From: Paracentrotus lividus
Lineage: Eukaryota > Echinodermata > Echinoidea > Camarodonta > Echinidae
DNA length: 64,000 nucleotides
Reading direction: 5' to 3'
NCBI GenBank assembly: GCA_940671915.1
Contig: CALNVZ010002974.1
Coordinates: forward strand, 20,925,017 to 20,989,016
Below are positions 54,287 through 57,713 of the stretch, piece by piece (the stretch's first letter is position 1; the number at the start of each line of letters is the position of its first letter). A program made the translations under genes and the position numbers. The notes below the pieces were generated by a model, which made no database searches, was not told the DNA's origin, and was given only the letters and a program-made list of their open reading frames with translations.

Positions 54287-57200
54287 TGTTTTCATTCAGA
54301 TGAAACTCTTTACTGAATTGCAATATTTTATCACCCATTTAATAACATTGACAATGATACATGGACTGTTGTCCTAATAATATCTTTACCTTCTGTTCAT
54401 CAGATATGGGTATCCTCACCCCATAACTCCTGCGGTTACTTCACTATCTACGGTGATGAATCTCTGCACAACGATCACTTCAGTGCCCAGCTGAGGACGG
54501 GTGAGACCCATGGGACGTTCGGTAGGACGGGATACCTTGGCTTCCTCAAGAGAACCGATCTCACACAGGCTGATGGAGGTGCGTCTTCTATCAATATTTC
54601 TTTTCTTCTATGGGGGTTTTCTTTATTACAAAAGAAAAATTAGAATTAAAATACATCCACTGTAAAAGCCAATGTTTCTGCGTACAGATATCTTCACAAT
54701 TTGCAAGGGCAAATTTTATTAACGATTTTTGTGATCTTCTATAATAAATTGCCTTATATTGCTTTCAAATTTTTTTTGCAATGACTGACTCATAGAAATC
54801 TCAATTTTCCAGGCAGGGGCGCGAGGGGGTACTCGTCCCCTCTCCCCTCTATTTTTTGAGAATCACTTATAGGGCATACAAGTTACATCAGAAATTTGCC
54901 TTCTGTAACCCTGTATTGTCAAATTTTCCATATCCCCCTATTTCCTAATCCTGTATCCATCACCGTGTTGCCTTTGAGTCAGAAAGAGCCTGAGCTTTCG
55001 ATCCTAGCAGAATCTCAGGCTCGAAAGCTCAGGGTCTTTTGACTCAATTTCACTCCACCAGCTCTCTTTTATCAGTTTCAGTAGTTCCTTTTTGTTTTTA
55101 TGCCTCCGCCACCGAAGGTGGTGCCGGAGGCATCATGTTTTCGGGTTGTCCGTACGTCCGTCCGTACGTCCGTCCATACGTCCGTACGTCCCGCTTGCTC
55201 GTTATCGCGATATCTCAAGAACCACTTGAGATATCAACTTCAAACTTGAAGATAGTATGTACCACTATAGGAAGATAATCTGATTACCGTAATTCACGGT
55301 GTATAAGCCGCACTCGTGTATAAACCGCACCCCCAAATCTGGACCCTTGCAAAAAAAAAAAAAAATTAATTAATTAAAAAAATAATTACGAAATTAATCG
55401 ACAAATTAATAAAGTATTTCAATTGTAAGTAGAGTCTTATCTTGTTTTTATGTGAGAAGCAACAAGGGCAGGCGAAGTAAAGATAGATCTAGGCCGAAAC
55501 AAAAGATTTTTACGCGACAGACTCCGTTGTATGGAGGCTGCCATATTGAATGAAAACCTAAACAAGTAGCGCTATTTCGCCGATAGATGGCGCTAGATTG
55601 CTGCAAAATTAAAATCCATCGGAGTCGCTGTGCATGCACAATACAACTGACTGTGCTGCGTGGCCGGGTGCTTGCTGGCTACGCTATACGGTACGCACCG
55701 TGAATGCGCGCGCACATGTACTTTTTCATTCAATATGGCTGCCTCCATACAACGGAGTCCGTCACGTAAAAATCTACCTCAATTTAGTTGATTAACTGAA
55801 CAAGAAATCATGGTAATGTCTTTAAATATGTTTGTGTTTTTCCCCCGATTTGTGATTATTCCAAATCCTGTGATTTGTCCAACTTATTGTCCTCTTTTTT
55901 AATATTTAGACATTTATTTTTTGACAAAAACTCGCCATGAATTGATCCTATCCCGTGTATAACCCGCACCCCCAACTTTTGACTTTTTGCCGACGGCAAA
56001 AAGGTGCGGCTTATACACCGTTAATTACGGTAGATTTTGGAGTATGTAGGTCGAAGGTCAAGGTCACAGAGGGGTAAAAAATAGTGAAATTCTATGTTTT
56101 GAGTTCGTTATCGCGATATCTCAAGAACCACTTGAGATATCAACTTCAAACTTGAAGATAGTATGTACCACTATAGGAAGATGATCTGTTTAGATTTTGG
56201 AGTATGTAGGTCAAAGGTCAAGGTCACAGAGGGGTCAAAAATAGTGAAATTCTATGTTTTGAGTTCGTTATCACGATATCTCAAGAACCATTTGAGATAA
56301 AATTATGAGCTTCAAACTTGGGGATACTGTGTACCACCATAAGAAGATGATCTGATTAGATTTTGGAGTATGTAGGTCAAAGGTCAAGGTCACGGAGGTC
56401 AAATAGTGAAATTCTATGTATTGAGTTTGTTATCGCGATATCTTAAGAACCATTTGAGATAAAAGCTTCAAACTTAGGTGTAGTATGTACCGCCATAGGA
56501 AGATGATCTGATCAGATTATGGATTATATAGGTCAAAGGTCAAGGGTCACAGAGGTGAAGATATGAAAATCCATGTATTGAGTTTGTCATCTCGATATCT
56601 CAGGAACCAATTAAGATATAAACTTCAAATTTAAGGGTAGTATCTATCACCAGAGGAATATGGTCTGATTAGGTTTGGGGTCACAGGTCACAGGTCAAGG
56701 TAAAAAATGTCATTCTATAAAGCAAAATGAATAGATGAATGTACGATATTTTTCTGATCTGGCAATGGCGGAGGCATATATTTCGACTGCGCGCGGTCGA
56801 GGATTCATCTTGTTTTAATTTTTGCACTGTGTTCCCATTGTGACTTTTTGCACATAACATTGTTCTCTTGTACTGTTGCAGATCGCCATGATGCTTTATT
56901 TGTTGTTGGCTCACTCGACGAGACATTGATGATGCGAGGCATGAGGTATCATCCCATTGATATTGAGAACACTGTACTAAGATGCCATAAGAATGTCTGT
57001 GAATGGTAAGAAATCCTGATTGAATCCCATGTTTCTTAACTATTGTTTTTAATAAAAGATTTTTCAGTTGTGTTCATAGATGAAAAAACTCAATATTACA
57101 CTATAAAGGCTCTAAGAGAGTAAGAACAGTGTAAAAGCTATAAATCACCGAACCAATTCAAGAAAAGTATTTGATAGATGGTAAGTGTTACTGTATGGTG

Positions 57201-57713
57201 TTTCACCAAGTAGTTCATAAGTTATGAACAAGTTTATCAATGACTGGGGATCAGGTCTTGTGCTAAATGATTCAGAATGTGATTATTATAGCACCAAAAA
57301 ACATGTTCCAATCGTTCGTAAAGTTACTTGTAACTTTACAAACAACTTGGTTCTGAGATATTAATTATTAATGATTAGGTTAAATGTGAGGAGTAGAAAG
57401 AGTAACGTCCAAGCTGTGTGAAAATCATTTCTCAATTCTCTCTTTTGCATTTGTCTGCAGTGCTGTCTTCACCTGGACCAACCTGCTAGTAGTAGTCGTC
57501 GAGCTTGACGGTAAGGAATCAGAAGCCCTCGACCTGGTACCGCTAGTCACCAACGCCGTCCTGGAGGAGCACTACCTCATCGTCGGCGTGGTGGTCATGG
57601 TTGACCCCGCTGTCATTCCCATCAACTCACGGGGAGAGAAGCAACGCATGCACCTCAGGGATGGCTTCCTGGCCGACCAGCTTGACCCCATCTATGTGGC
57701 CTACAACATGTAG
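22722..57713 (+). CDS. DIP2: DIP2 (disco-interacting protein 2), 37-exon gene, span from alternative start codon to stop
   Basis: Seen: 37 segments with GT donors and AG acceptors join in one frame to 1500 residues plus TAG. They match animal DIP2 throughout. Order (residues of this model): novel 25-residue start; Ser/Arg/Pro-rich linker 26-192; conserved KIQQLLNTLKRPKR 203-216; first ANL/FAAL-like domain about 258-860; linker 861-912; second ANL/FAAL-like domain 913-1500. Domain 1 has the degenerate P-loop equivalent YTTDNEGSVMGV (442-453) and GRRHN; domain 2 has SVSTTG (1084-1089) and RGMRYHPIDIE. Known: DIP2 proteins are about 1560-1576 residues in human, with an N-terminal DMAP1-binding domain absent from this model. 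Their FAAL-like domains have been linked to diacylglycerol balance and neuronal development. Inferred: same cytosolic lipid-metabolic role here. The end of exon 4 is uncertain (25588 or 25678; both keep frame). Confidence 0.95.
22857..23008 (+). repeat. 76-bp tandem duplication
   Basis: Two adjacent copies with period 76: each holds GAAAAATAATTCCATGGTTC followed by AGATTTT and ends TTTGTAGGTAATT. They differ at about one base in seven. Lies about 60 bases after the donor of the alternative first exon of DIP2. Confidence 0.85.
23112..23280. mobile_element. Palindromic MITE with internal direct repeats, copy 2
   Basis: Ends ATATCGTC and GACGATAT; the box GAGCCAGAAGGGCG(C/T)TATT recurs in both arms as in the copy at 4438-4600, about 85% alike. 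Sits in the intron between DIP2 exons 1 and 2. Confidence 0.85.
23496..23610 (+). repeat. Dispersed repeat 'GGATCGAAAGCTCAGGCTC', copy 1
   Basis: GGATCGAAAGCTCAGGCTCT then TTTTTAACTCAATTTTACTT and CTTTCTTTTAT; matches 54975-55085 in the same orientation, where the GAAAGCTCAGG core also appears inverted. Type unknown. Confidence 0.7.
23699..23797 (+). CDS. DIP2: DIP2 exon 2, residues 26-58
   Basis: Acceptor tatccag at 23692-23698, donor TCAG|gtgggt. Encodes GGPPDQGAGSGIGRRSSRSR and ends ETRYRS, matching the DIP2 Ser/Arg-rich linker whose human form ends R(Y/F)RSD. Phase 1 in, phase 1 out. Confidence 0.85.
23875..24164. mobile_element. Harbinger-like MITE, 290 bp
   Basis: Ends AGACTGGGTTACACC and GGTGTAACCCTAGCT are inverted repeats; flanked by TTA (23872-23874 and 24165-24167). 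The inside is rich in CCGAAT/ATTCGG short inverted motifs. In the DIP2 intron between exons 2 and 3. Confidence 0.75.
24318..24367. mobile_element. Fragment of the 'ACTTGGTGAAACACC' MITE family
   Basis: Half-element: TCATTCGTAAAGATGTTTGG to CAACTTGGTGAAACACCACC, similar to the ends of copies at 16597-16740 and 57190-57362. Confidence 0.45.
24518..24634 (+). CDS. DIP2: DIP2 exon 3, residues 59-97
   Basis: Acceptor cttatag, donor CCAG|gtctgt. Encodes DIREEAVKAALAKHNDLQMP, LPSKRHS and ETPP. It lines up with the human DIP2 DIHTEAVQAALAKYK...MPSKRRS...TPP segment. Confidence 0.92.
24684..24813. mobile_element. MITE 'TCAGGACAACTACCCC', copy 1
   Basis: Left end TCAGGACAACTACCCCCTGG and right end TAATTGTCCAGGGGTAGCTG are near inverted repeats; a C run and a G run sit inside. 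A second copy lies at 62500-62641. Confidence 0.7.
25490..25678 (+). CDS. DIP2: DIP2 exon 4, residues 98-160 (3' end uncertain)
   Basis: Acceptor gtcttag. Encodes ESETDDDDSISSSSSHHTHD, the acidic/Ser-rich part of the linker (compare DTSSASEDEGS in human DIP2). Two in-phase donors are possible: AGTG|gtgagc at 25588 (stronger consensus) and AGGG|gtctcg at 25678. The bases between remain GC-rich and open (GEPGLNPHYHRLQPANG...), which is why the longer end is given. Both give a phase-1 end and an in-frame protein. Confidence 0.7.
25858..26066 (+). repeat. Polypyrimidine (CT-rich) tract, about 210 bp
   Basis: Almost pure C/T on the + strand with (CT)n, (GTCT)n (25984-25999) and C runs, in the DIP2 intron between exons 4 and 5. 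It generates long open frames of Arg/Glu/Gly on the - strand and Pro/Ser/Leu on the + strand that are not genes. Confidence 0.9.
27730..27825 (+). CDS. DIP2: DIP2 exon 5, residues 161-192
   Basis: Acceptor ttattcag, donor TCAG|gtgagt. Encodes SGGAVQPPPDVTASSGHIAY; the PPPDVT core is shared with vertebrate DIP2 (SPPPDVT). Phase 1 at both ends. Confidence 0.85.
29172..29343. mobile_element. MITE-like element, 172 bp
   Basis: Left GTACAGGACGCACAGAAACG, continuing TTGTTGGC, pairs with right GCTAACAACGTTTCTGTGCG, continuing GCCCGTAC. About 25-bp inverted ends, no coding capacity. Confidence 0.75.
30679..30932. mobile_element. MITE-like element with ATTAACCC ends
   Basis: ATTAACCCTTCCGTTACCA at the left and TGGTAATAAGAGGGTTAAT at the right form imperfect inverted ends. 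No genes inside. Confidence 0.5.
32307..32423 (+). CDS. DIP2: DIP2 exon 6, residues 193-231, conserved LLNTLKRPKR segment
   Basis: Acceptor actccag, donor GAAG|gtatgt. Encodes GSMVNSKVSAKIQQLLNTLK then RPKRKPLQEFFQDEEEELE. This is nearly identical to vertebrate DIP2 and is the clearest family signature before the enzyme-like domains. Confidence 0.95.
32475..32546 (+). repeat. tRNA-derived SINE head, degenerate
   Basis: GGTTGGTCTAGTGAAACAGT resembles an A box and GCAGTTCGAATCTCGCC a B box, spaced as in a tRNA; TATAGG and CCTATA could pair as an acceptor stem. The T stem does not pair, so not an intact tRNA gene. Follows DIP2 exon 6 in its intron. Confidence 0.35.
32754..32847. mobile_element. 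94-bp MITE 'CATTAACC...CGGGTTAA', copy 1
   Basis: CATTAACCTGTTGGAGATAA to CCCCAACGGGTTAA, with an inner hairpin CAGCCTGAATATATTCGGGCT. Nearly 85% identical to 38082-38178; a shorter relative lies at 40537-40580. Intronic. Confidence 0.75.
32981..33057 (+). CDS. DIP2: DIP2 exon 7, residues 232-257
   Basis: Acceptor acattcag, donor AAT|gtaaga. Encodes AANEMDPNAPQPEGNTITPA and IGEQLN, matching DPNxPxPEG...GEQL of the family. Its donor lies about 50 bases before a long GAT-type microsatellite. Confidence 0.92.
33108..33562 (+). repeat. Long (GAT)n/(GGT)n compound microsatellite
   Basis: About 450 bases of ATGATG/ATGGTG triplets with repeated GACAACAGTGATGATG punctuation, beginning about 50 bases after the donor of DIP2 exon 7. 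Open in most frames (poly-Met/Val, poly-Ser, poly-Ile) but not coding. Confidence 0.95.
33701..33824 (+). CDS. DIP2: DIP2 exon 8, residues 258-298, start of FAAL-like domain 1
   Basis: Acceptor tggtacag, donor TATG|gtaagc. Encodes VPTGLPRNLEAAVQRYGTAT onward to FQLTYG. LxAAxxRxG and LTYGKL are typical openings of the ANL fold. Confidence 0.95.
34029..34117 (+). CDS. DIP2: DIP2 exon 9, residues 299-328
   Basis: Acceptor tttgcag, donor AGA|gtaagt. Encodes KLLSRANKIAYFLLNKLGGK then EPILKCGDR, matching DIP2 LGTKQEPMVRPGDRV. Confidence 0.95.
34328..34438 (+). CDS. DIP2: DIP2 exon 10, residues 329-365
   Basis: Acceptor gctttag, donor AAG|gtacat. Encodes VALVYPNSDPAAYMCAFYGC then LFAGIVPVAIDVPVTKK. 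VALV(F/Y)PN(N/S)DPAA is the family's ANL motif in domain 1. Confidence 0.96.
35029..35152 (+). CDS. DIP2: DIP2 exon 11, residues 366-406
   Basis: Acceptor ctttcag, donor AAAG|gtaaca. Encodes DAGSQQIGFLLGGCGISVAL then TTSACLKELPKTQSGEVSRFK, very close to human DIP2 DAGSQQIGFLLGSCGV. Confidence 0.96.
35250..35345. repeat. (TTTA)n plus dispersed 'CAGGGT...GGTCTTC' repeat, copy 1
   Basis: A (TTTA)n tract to 35282 followed by ACAGGGTGGCACATTATCAC and GGTGGTCTTCCATGAGACCC. The same arrangement (TTTATTT, then CAGGGTAGCCCGTTCCACAC and GGTCTTC) is at 54145-54240. Possibly the tail of a retroposon. Confidence 0.55.
35852..35955 (+). CDS. DIP2: DIP2 exon 12, residues 407-441
   Basis: Acceptor tgtttag, donor GAG|gtaata. 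Encodes GWPKLSWNVTEHLSKPPKDW then TIPPRPADDMAAYIE, matching WPKL...HLSKPPRDW...AYIEY. Confidence 0.96.
36153..36292. mobile_element. MITE-like element, 140 bp
   Basis: GGGGGGCATTTCATGAAAGG continuing ACTTGTCAGACATTTT pairs with AAAATGTCTGACAAGTCCTT continuing TGATGAAATGCCCCC. Inverted ends of about 35 bases. DIP2 intron 12. Confidence 0.85.
36709..36876 (+). CDS. DIP2: DIP2 exon 13, residues 442-497, degenerate P-loop of domain 1
   Basis: Acceptor ttttacag, donor GCT|gtaagt. Encodes YTTDNEGSVMGVTIPRRSMV and VNVLDFKRDVGLWHSVQA. YTTDNEGSVMGV stands where ANL enzymes have their Ser/Thr/Gly-rich ATP loop; DIP2 domain 1 is degenerate here in other animals too. Confidence 0.96.
37468..37735. mobile_element. 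MITE-like element, 268 bp
   Basis: CAATAACTTGGCAAGGGTGT continuing TGTTACA at the left pairs with TGTAACAACACCCCTGCCAA continuing ATTATT at the right. In DIP2 intron 13, upstream of exon 14. Confidence 0.65.
37815..37908 (+). CDS. DIP2: DIP2 exon 14, residues 498-528
   Basis: Acceptor gattgcag, donor AAAG|gtaaca. Encodes SIFNGMQVYFVPYSLMKVNP then ASWMHIVTKYK; PYSLMKVNPxSW is invariant in DIP2. Confidence 0.96.
38082..38178. mobile_element. 97-bp MITE 'CATTAACC...CGGGCTAATG', copy 2
   Basis: Second copy of the element at 32754-32847, same orientation, with ends CATTAACC and GGCTAATG and the inner GCCCGAATATATTCGGGC hairpin intact. DIP2 intron 14. Confidence 0.75.
38381..38500 (+). CDS. DIP2: DIP2 exon 15, residues 529-568
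   Basis: Acceptor ctttacag, donor CCAT|gtaagt. Encodes ATLAIVKSRDMHWGLMAQKE then HKGINLSTLRMLLVADGANP; VKSRDMHW and RMLxVADGANPW are family-specific. Confidence 0.96.
39268..39382 (+). CDS. DIP2: DIP2 exon 16, residues 569-606
   Basis: Acceptor tgatag, donor AAG|gtatgt. Encodes WSLSSCDAFLSTFQSKGLKP then EVLCPCACAAEALTVSIR; matches WSISSCDAFLNVFQSKGL...CPCA. Confidence 0.96.
39456..39597. mobile_element. MITE-like element 'AGTCAA(A/T)(C/T)CTGTCT'
   Basis: AGTCAATTCTGTCTTAGTGG at the left and AATAGACAGGTTTGACT at the right are imperfect inverted repeats; GTGGTCACC/GTGGGCAC boxes repeat inside. Confidence 0.5.
40537..40580. repeat. Partial 'CAGCCC...CGGGTTAA' MITE
   Basis: CTTCAGCCCACATATATGCG then GGCTAAG and CAACGGGTTAAA; corresponds to the right half of the elements at 32754 and 38082. 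Confidence 0.5.
41511..41650 (+). CDS. DIP2: DIP2 exon 17, residues 607-653
   Basis: Acceptor catacag, donor GGAG|gtgagc. Encodes RPGKTGMTASGRGVLSMAGL then SYGVVRVDTDDKLTSLTLQD and VGVVMPG; GRGVLSMxGLxYGVxRVD is diagnostic. Confidence 0.96.
42244..42380 (+). CDS. DIP2: DIP2 exon 18, residues 654-699
   Basis: Acceptor atctag, donor AAT|gtgagt. Encodes AAMVVVKIEGPPILCKTDEI then GELCVSSESVGGSFWGLKGK; TDEIGELCV matches the ANL A5-like strand. Confidence 0.96.
42780..42860 (+). CDS. DIP2: DIP2 exon 19, residues 700-726
   Basis: Acceptor atatcag, donor CCT|gtaagt. Encodes VTALTDYEQPISDQHFVRTG then LLGFLGP; (V/I)RTGLLGF corresponds to the A7 region of ANL proteins, with Arg-Thr-Gly in place of the usual TGD. 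Confidence 0.95.
43236..43363 (+). CDS. DIP2: DIP2 exon 20, residues 727-768, A8-like motif
   Basis: Acceptor tactcag, donor GGGAG|gtatgt. Encodes GGLVFVCGKVDGLMIISGRR then HNMDDIIATVLAVEPLKFIY. SGRRHNxDDI stands at the hinge between the large and small ANL subdomains. Confidence 0.96.
43405..43690. repeat. Dispersed repeat rich in TTAGACCAA, copy 1
   Basis: Opens TTCTCATCCCACATGGTCTA, then many TAGACCAA(A/G)T units in a loose tandem. Copy 2 (51918-52190) has the related end inverted (TAGACCATGTGGGATGAGA). Looks like a minisatellite-bearing non-autonomous element. Confidence 0.6.
43849..43933 (+). CDS. DIP2: DIP2 exon 21, residues 769-797
   Basis: Acceptor ttccacag, donor GAG|gtaaaa. Encodes RIAVFSIKVLKDDRIIIIAE then QRPEASEEE, matching RIAVFSVTVLHDERIVIVAEQRP. 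Confidence 0.96.
44244..44400 (+). repeat. 85-bp tandem duplication
   Basis: Two adjacent copies, each holding TTACNTT...AAAATCATT, GGGTAATTTTCTGTATG, then AATAATAATATGAA and TTGCATA, period 85, in the DIP2 intron before exon 22. Confidence 0.8.
44453..44551 (+). CDS. DIP2: DIP2 exon 22, residues 798-830
   Basis: Acceptor tgcacag, donor AAG|gtaaga. Encodes CFQWMSRVLQAVDSIHQVGV then YCLALVPPNSLPK; almost identical to human DIP2. Confidence 0.97.
44984..45075 (+). CDS. DIP2: DIP2 exon 23, residues 831-860
   Basis: Acceptor ataattag after a T-rich run, donor CAC|gtaagt. Encodes TPLGGIHLSETKQRFINGAL then HPTNVLMCPH. TPLGGIHLSETKQ is the small-subdomain signature of domain 1. Confidence 0.97.
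45420..45625. repeat. SINE fragments, tail (+) and tRNA head (-)
   Basis: AAAGGCGCTATATAAATGAT plus (ATT)n is a typical SINE 3' tail on the + strand. It is followed by a tRNA-like head on the - strand (complement of 45540-45620: TTGGCTCAGTGGACTGAGCA ... GGTTTTGGGTTTGATCCCA). Two partial insertions next to each other, just before the duplicated exon. Confidence 0.6.
45640..45739 (+). pseudogene. Partial tandem copy of DIP2 exon 24 and its acceptor
   Basis: About 100 bases, 138 bases upstream of the matching stretch, repeat the end of the intron (AATAACAAACT... to ...TTAAG) and the first two thirds of exon 24's conserved part. Read in the DIP2 frame it gives TCVTNLPKPRIKPTNISPAS and VMM, then diverges to IYS and a TGA at 45748-45750. 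It keeps an acceptor-like TTTAAG. Use of this acceptor would end the protein after domain 1, so it is probably silent or a poison exon. Confidence 0.8.
45811..45964 (+). CDS. DIP2: DIP2 exon 24, residues 861-912, inter-domain linker (functional copy)
   Basis: Acceptor gaacttaag (weak pyrimidine tract), donor AAAG|gtacac. Encodes TCVTNLPKPRIKPTDVGPAS then VMMGNLVAGSRIAGASGREI, matching VTNLPKPR...GPASVMVGNLVxGxRIAxASGR. A partial, degenerate copy of its first half lies 138 bases upstream. Confidence 0.95.
46581..46661 (+). CDS. DIP2: DIP2 exon 25, residues 913-939, start of FAAL-like domain 2
   Basis: Acceptor tgtacag, donor AAG|gtaagt. Encodes NQFLAEVLQWRAQSTPDHVL then FSLLNNK; matches FLSEVLQWRAQTTPDHILYTLLN. 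Confidence 0.97.
47082..47247 (+). CDS. DIP2: DIP2 exon 26, residues 940-994
   Basis: Acceptor tttccag, donor GTTG|gtgagt. Encodes GQVGMTLNCSQLHKRAERVA then VALIYPPGLDLIVAFYGCLY. HVALxYPPGxDLIxAFYGCLY is the strongest domain 2 signature. Confidence 0.97.
47286..47414. mobile_element. MITE-like element, 129 bp
   Basis: AGGCCGCCGTACACCATACG continuing AC pairs with GTCGTATGGTGTGCGGTGGC continuing CT. No target duplication determined. DIP2 intron 26, shortly after exon 26. Confidence 0.8.
47920..48059 (+). CDS. DIP2: DIP2 exon 27, residues 995-1041
   Basis: Acceptor ttttatag, donor AAAG|gtcagt. Encodes GAVPVTVRPPHAQSLVTTLP then TVRMVVEVSKSVVVLSTATI; matches VPITVRPPHPQNIATTLPTVKMIVEVS. Confidence 0.96.
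48470..48631 (+). CDS. DIP2: DIP2 exon 28, residues 1042-1095, P-loop of domain 2
   Basis: Acceptor attttcag, donor AAG|gtttgt. Encodes EAMGTVDIKTWPPLLDTDDL and LDFSVSTTGMLAGVK. SVSTTGMLAGVK occupies the ATP-binding loop of ANL enzymes and is better kept than in domain 1. Confidence 0.97.
48648..48893 (-). repeat. tRNA-derived SINE, antisense to DIP2
   Basis: Read on the - strand: CCGGACATGTTGGCTCAATC then AGTAGAGCG (A box) and GTGAGTTCGATTCCCGG (B box), a body of about 130 bases, and a tail of (TTA)n, seen on + as (AAT)n at 48648-48673. Full-length layout. DIP2 intron 28. Confidence 0.8.
49521..49651 (+). CDS. DIP2: DIP2 exon 29, residues 1096-1138
   Basis: Acceptor ctctatag, donor AGCAG|gtaaga. 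Encodes MSHAAASAVCRAQKLACELY then PSRVVCLCLDPYCGLGFVLW; LDPYCGLGFVLW is invariant in DIP2. Confidence 0.97.
50279..50370 (+). CDS. DIP2: DIP2 exon 30, residues 1139-1169
   Basis: Acceptor tttttcag, donor AAAG|gtaagt. Encodes SVYSGHQSILIPPTEIETNP then ALWLTALSQHK; the human counterpart is SVYSGHQSILIPPSELETNPALWL. Confidence 0.97.
51031..51107 (+). CDS. DIP2: DIP2 exon 31, residues 1170-1195
   Basis: Acceptor tcttgtag, donor AAG|gtatct. Encodes VRDTFCSYSVMEICTKGLGQ then SVTTLK, matching KVRDTFCSYSVMELCTKGLG. Confidence 0.97.
51672..51842 (+). CDS. DIP2: DIP2 exon 32, residues 1196-1252
   Basis: Acceptor ctttgtag, donor CAG|gtaagc. Encodes TRGILLSAVRYCVVVAEERP then RVALTNSFSKLFSSLGLSPR and AVSTSFGCRVNMAIALQ. 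CVVVAEERPRxALxxSFSKLF and STSFGCRVN are diagnostic. Confidence 0.97.
51918..52190. repeat. Dispersed repeat rich in TTAGACCAA, copy 2
   Basis: Runs of TAGTCCATTTA, GGTCTAATGC, GGTCTTATTG and, at the right, GGAATTAGACCATGTGGGAT. Related to 43405-43690. Confidence 0.55.
52637..52756 (+). CDS. DIP2: DIP2 exon 33, residues 1253-1292
   Basis: Acceptor tcctcag, donor AAG|gtaaaa. Encodes GASSPDPTTVYVDTRALRND then RVTIVEKGSPHSLCVMESGK. GxSxPDPTTVYVDxRALRxDRV is conserved. Confidence 0.97.
52830..53105 (-). repeat. tRNA-derived SINE, antisense to DIP2
   Basis: On the - strand: AGTGTCCTAGTCTAGTGGTC (A box), CATGAGTTCGATTCCCGGTA (B box), then a conserved-looking body (complement of GGGTACCCATTTCCACCTGG) and a tail complement to TAATAATAATGG. 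About 275 bases, near full length. DIP2 intron 33. Confidence 0.8.
53832..53906 (+). CDS. DIP2: DIP2 exon 34, residues 1293-1317
   Basis: Acceptor ttgctag, donor GAG|gtgagt. Encodes ILPGVKVVIAHPETMGQCAD then SHLGE, matching ILPGVRIIIANPETKG...SHLGEIW. Confidence 0.96.
54145..54240. repeat. Dispersed 'CAGGGT...GGTCTTC' repeat, copy 2
   Basis: TTTATTTATTC then ACAGGGTAGCCCGTTCCACA and AGTTGGTCTTC; matches 35250-35345. Confidence 0.5.
54251..54282. repeat. (AT)n microsatellite
   Basis: Sixteen AT units, in the DIP2 intron before exon 35. Confidence 0.95.
54404..54578 (+). CDS. DIP2: DIP2 exon 35, residues 1318-1375
   Basis: Acceptor ttcatcag, donor GGAG|gtgcgt. Encodes IWVSSPHNSCGYFTIYGDES then HFSAQLRTGETHGTFGRTGY and LGFLKRTDLTQADG. 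GYFTIYGDESLxxDHF and ARTGYLGFL are conserved. The next intron carries a nest of mobile elements. Confidence 0.97.
54975..55085 (+). repeat. Dispersed repeat 'GGCTCGAAAGCTCAGG', copy 2
   Basis: GAGCCTGAGCTTTCGATCCT then AGCAGAATCTCAGGCTCGAA and AGCTCAGGGTC: the GAAAGCTCAGG core occurs once inverted and once direct, followed by TTTTGACTCAATTTCACTCC and CTCTCTTTTAT as in 23496-23610. Confidence 0.7.
55287..56030. mobile_element. Inserted TIR element with TA duplication
   Basis: CCGTAATTCACGGTGTATAA continuing GCCGCAC at the left pairs with GTGCGGCTTATACACCGTTA continuing ATTACGG. Flanked by TA on both sides. The sister units read CTGATTAGATTTT without a gap, so the insertion site is seen directly. 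The TA duplication suggests a Tc1/mariner-type mover. It is itself interrupted at 55504-55775. Confidence 0.85.
55504..55775. mobile_element. Innermost inverted-repeat element, 272 bp
   Basis: AGATTTTTACGCGACAGACT continuing CCGTTGTATGGAGGCTGCCATATT pairs over about 50 bases with the right arm 55726-55775. GC-richer centre. Third level of nesting in DIP2 intron 35. Confidence 0.8.
56882..57005 (+). CDS. DIP2: DIP2 exon 36, residues 1376-1416, FAAL-type hinge motif
   Basis: Acceptor gttgcag, donor GAATG|gtaaga. Encodes DRHDALFVVGSLDETLMMRG then MRYHPIDIENTVLRCHKNVC. RGMRYHPIDIE is the FAAL-like A8 hinge. Confidence 0.97.
57190..57362. mobile_element. MITE family 'ACTTGGTGAAACACC', copy 2
   Basis: Opens TATGGTGTTTCACCAAGTAG and ends GTAACTTTACAAACAACTTG; the inside shares CTTGTGCTA, AGAATGTGATTA and AACATGTTCCA with 16597-16740. 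In the last DIP2 intron. Confidence 0.6.
57461..57713 (+). CDS. DIP2: DIP2 exon 37 (terminal), residues 1417-1500 and stop
   Basis: Acceptor gtctgcag; stop TAG at 57711-57713. Encodes CAVFTWTNLLVVVVELDGKE, then ALDLVPLVTNAVLEEHYLIV, INSRGEKQRMHLRDGFLADQ and LDPIYVAYNM. Reaches the exact DIP2 C-terminus shared with vertebrates. This exon is much more GC-rich than its surroundings. Confidence 0.98.

Larger units (their letters stand above)
55100..56816 (+). mobile_element. 'CTCCGCC' element with tandem units of about 155 bp, interrupted
   Basis: Begins ATGCCTCCGCCACCGAAGGT and comes back as GGCGGAGGCAT near 56767-56777, then ...CGAGGATTCATCTTGTTTTA. Holds a (TCCG/TACG)n run at 55148-55190 and about five units containing TTATCGCGATATCTCAAGAA, CTTCAAACTTG and TAGGTCAAAGGTCAAGG (from 55198, 56105, 56264, 56426 and 56586), increasingly diverged to the right. 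The first unit is split by the insertion at 55287-56030. No coding capacity. Confidence 0.8.
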
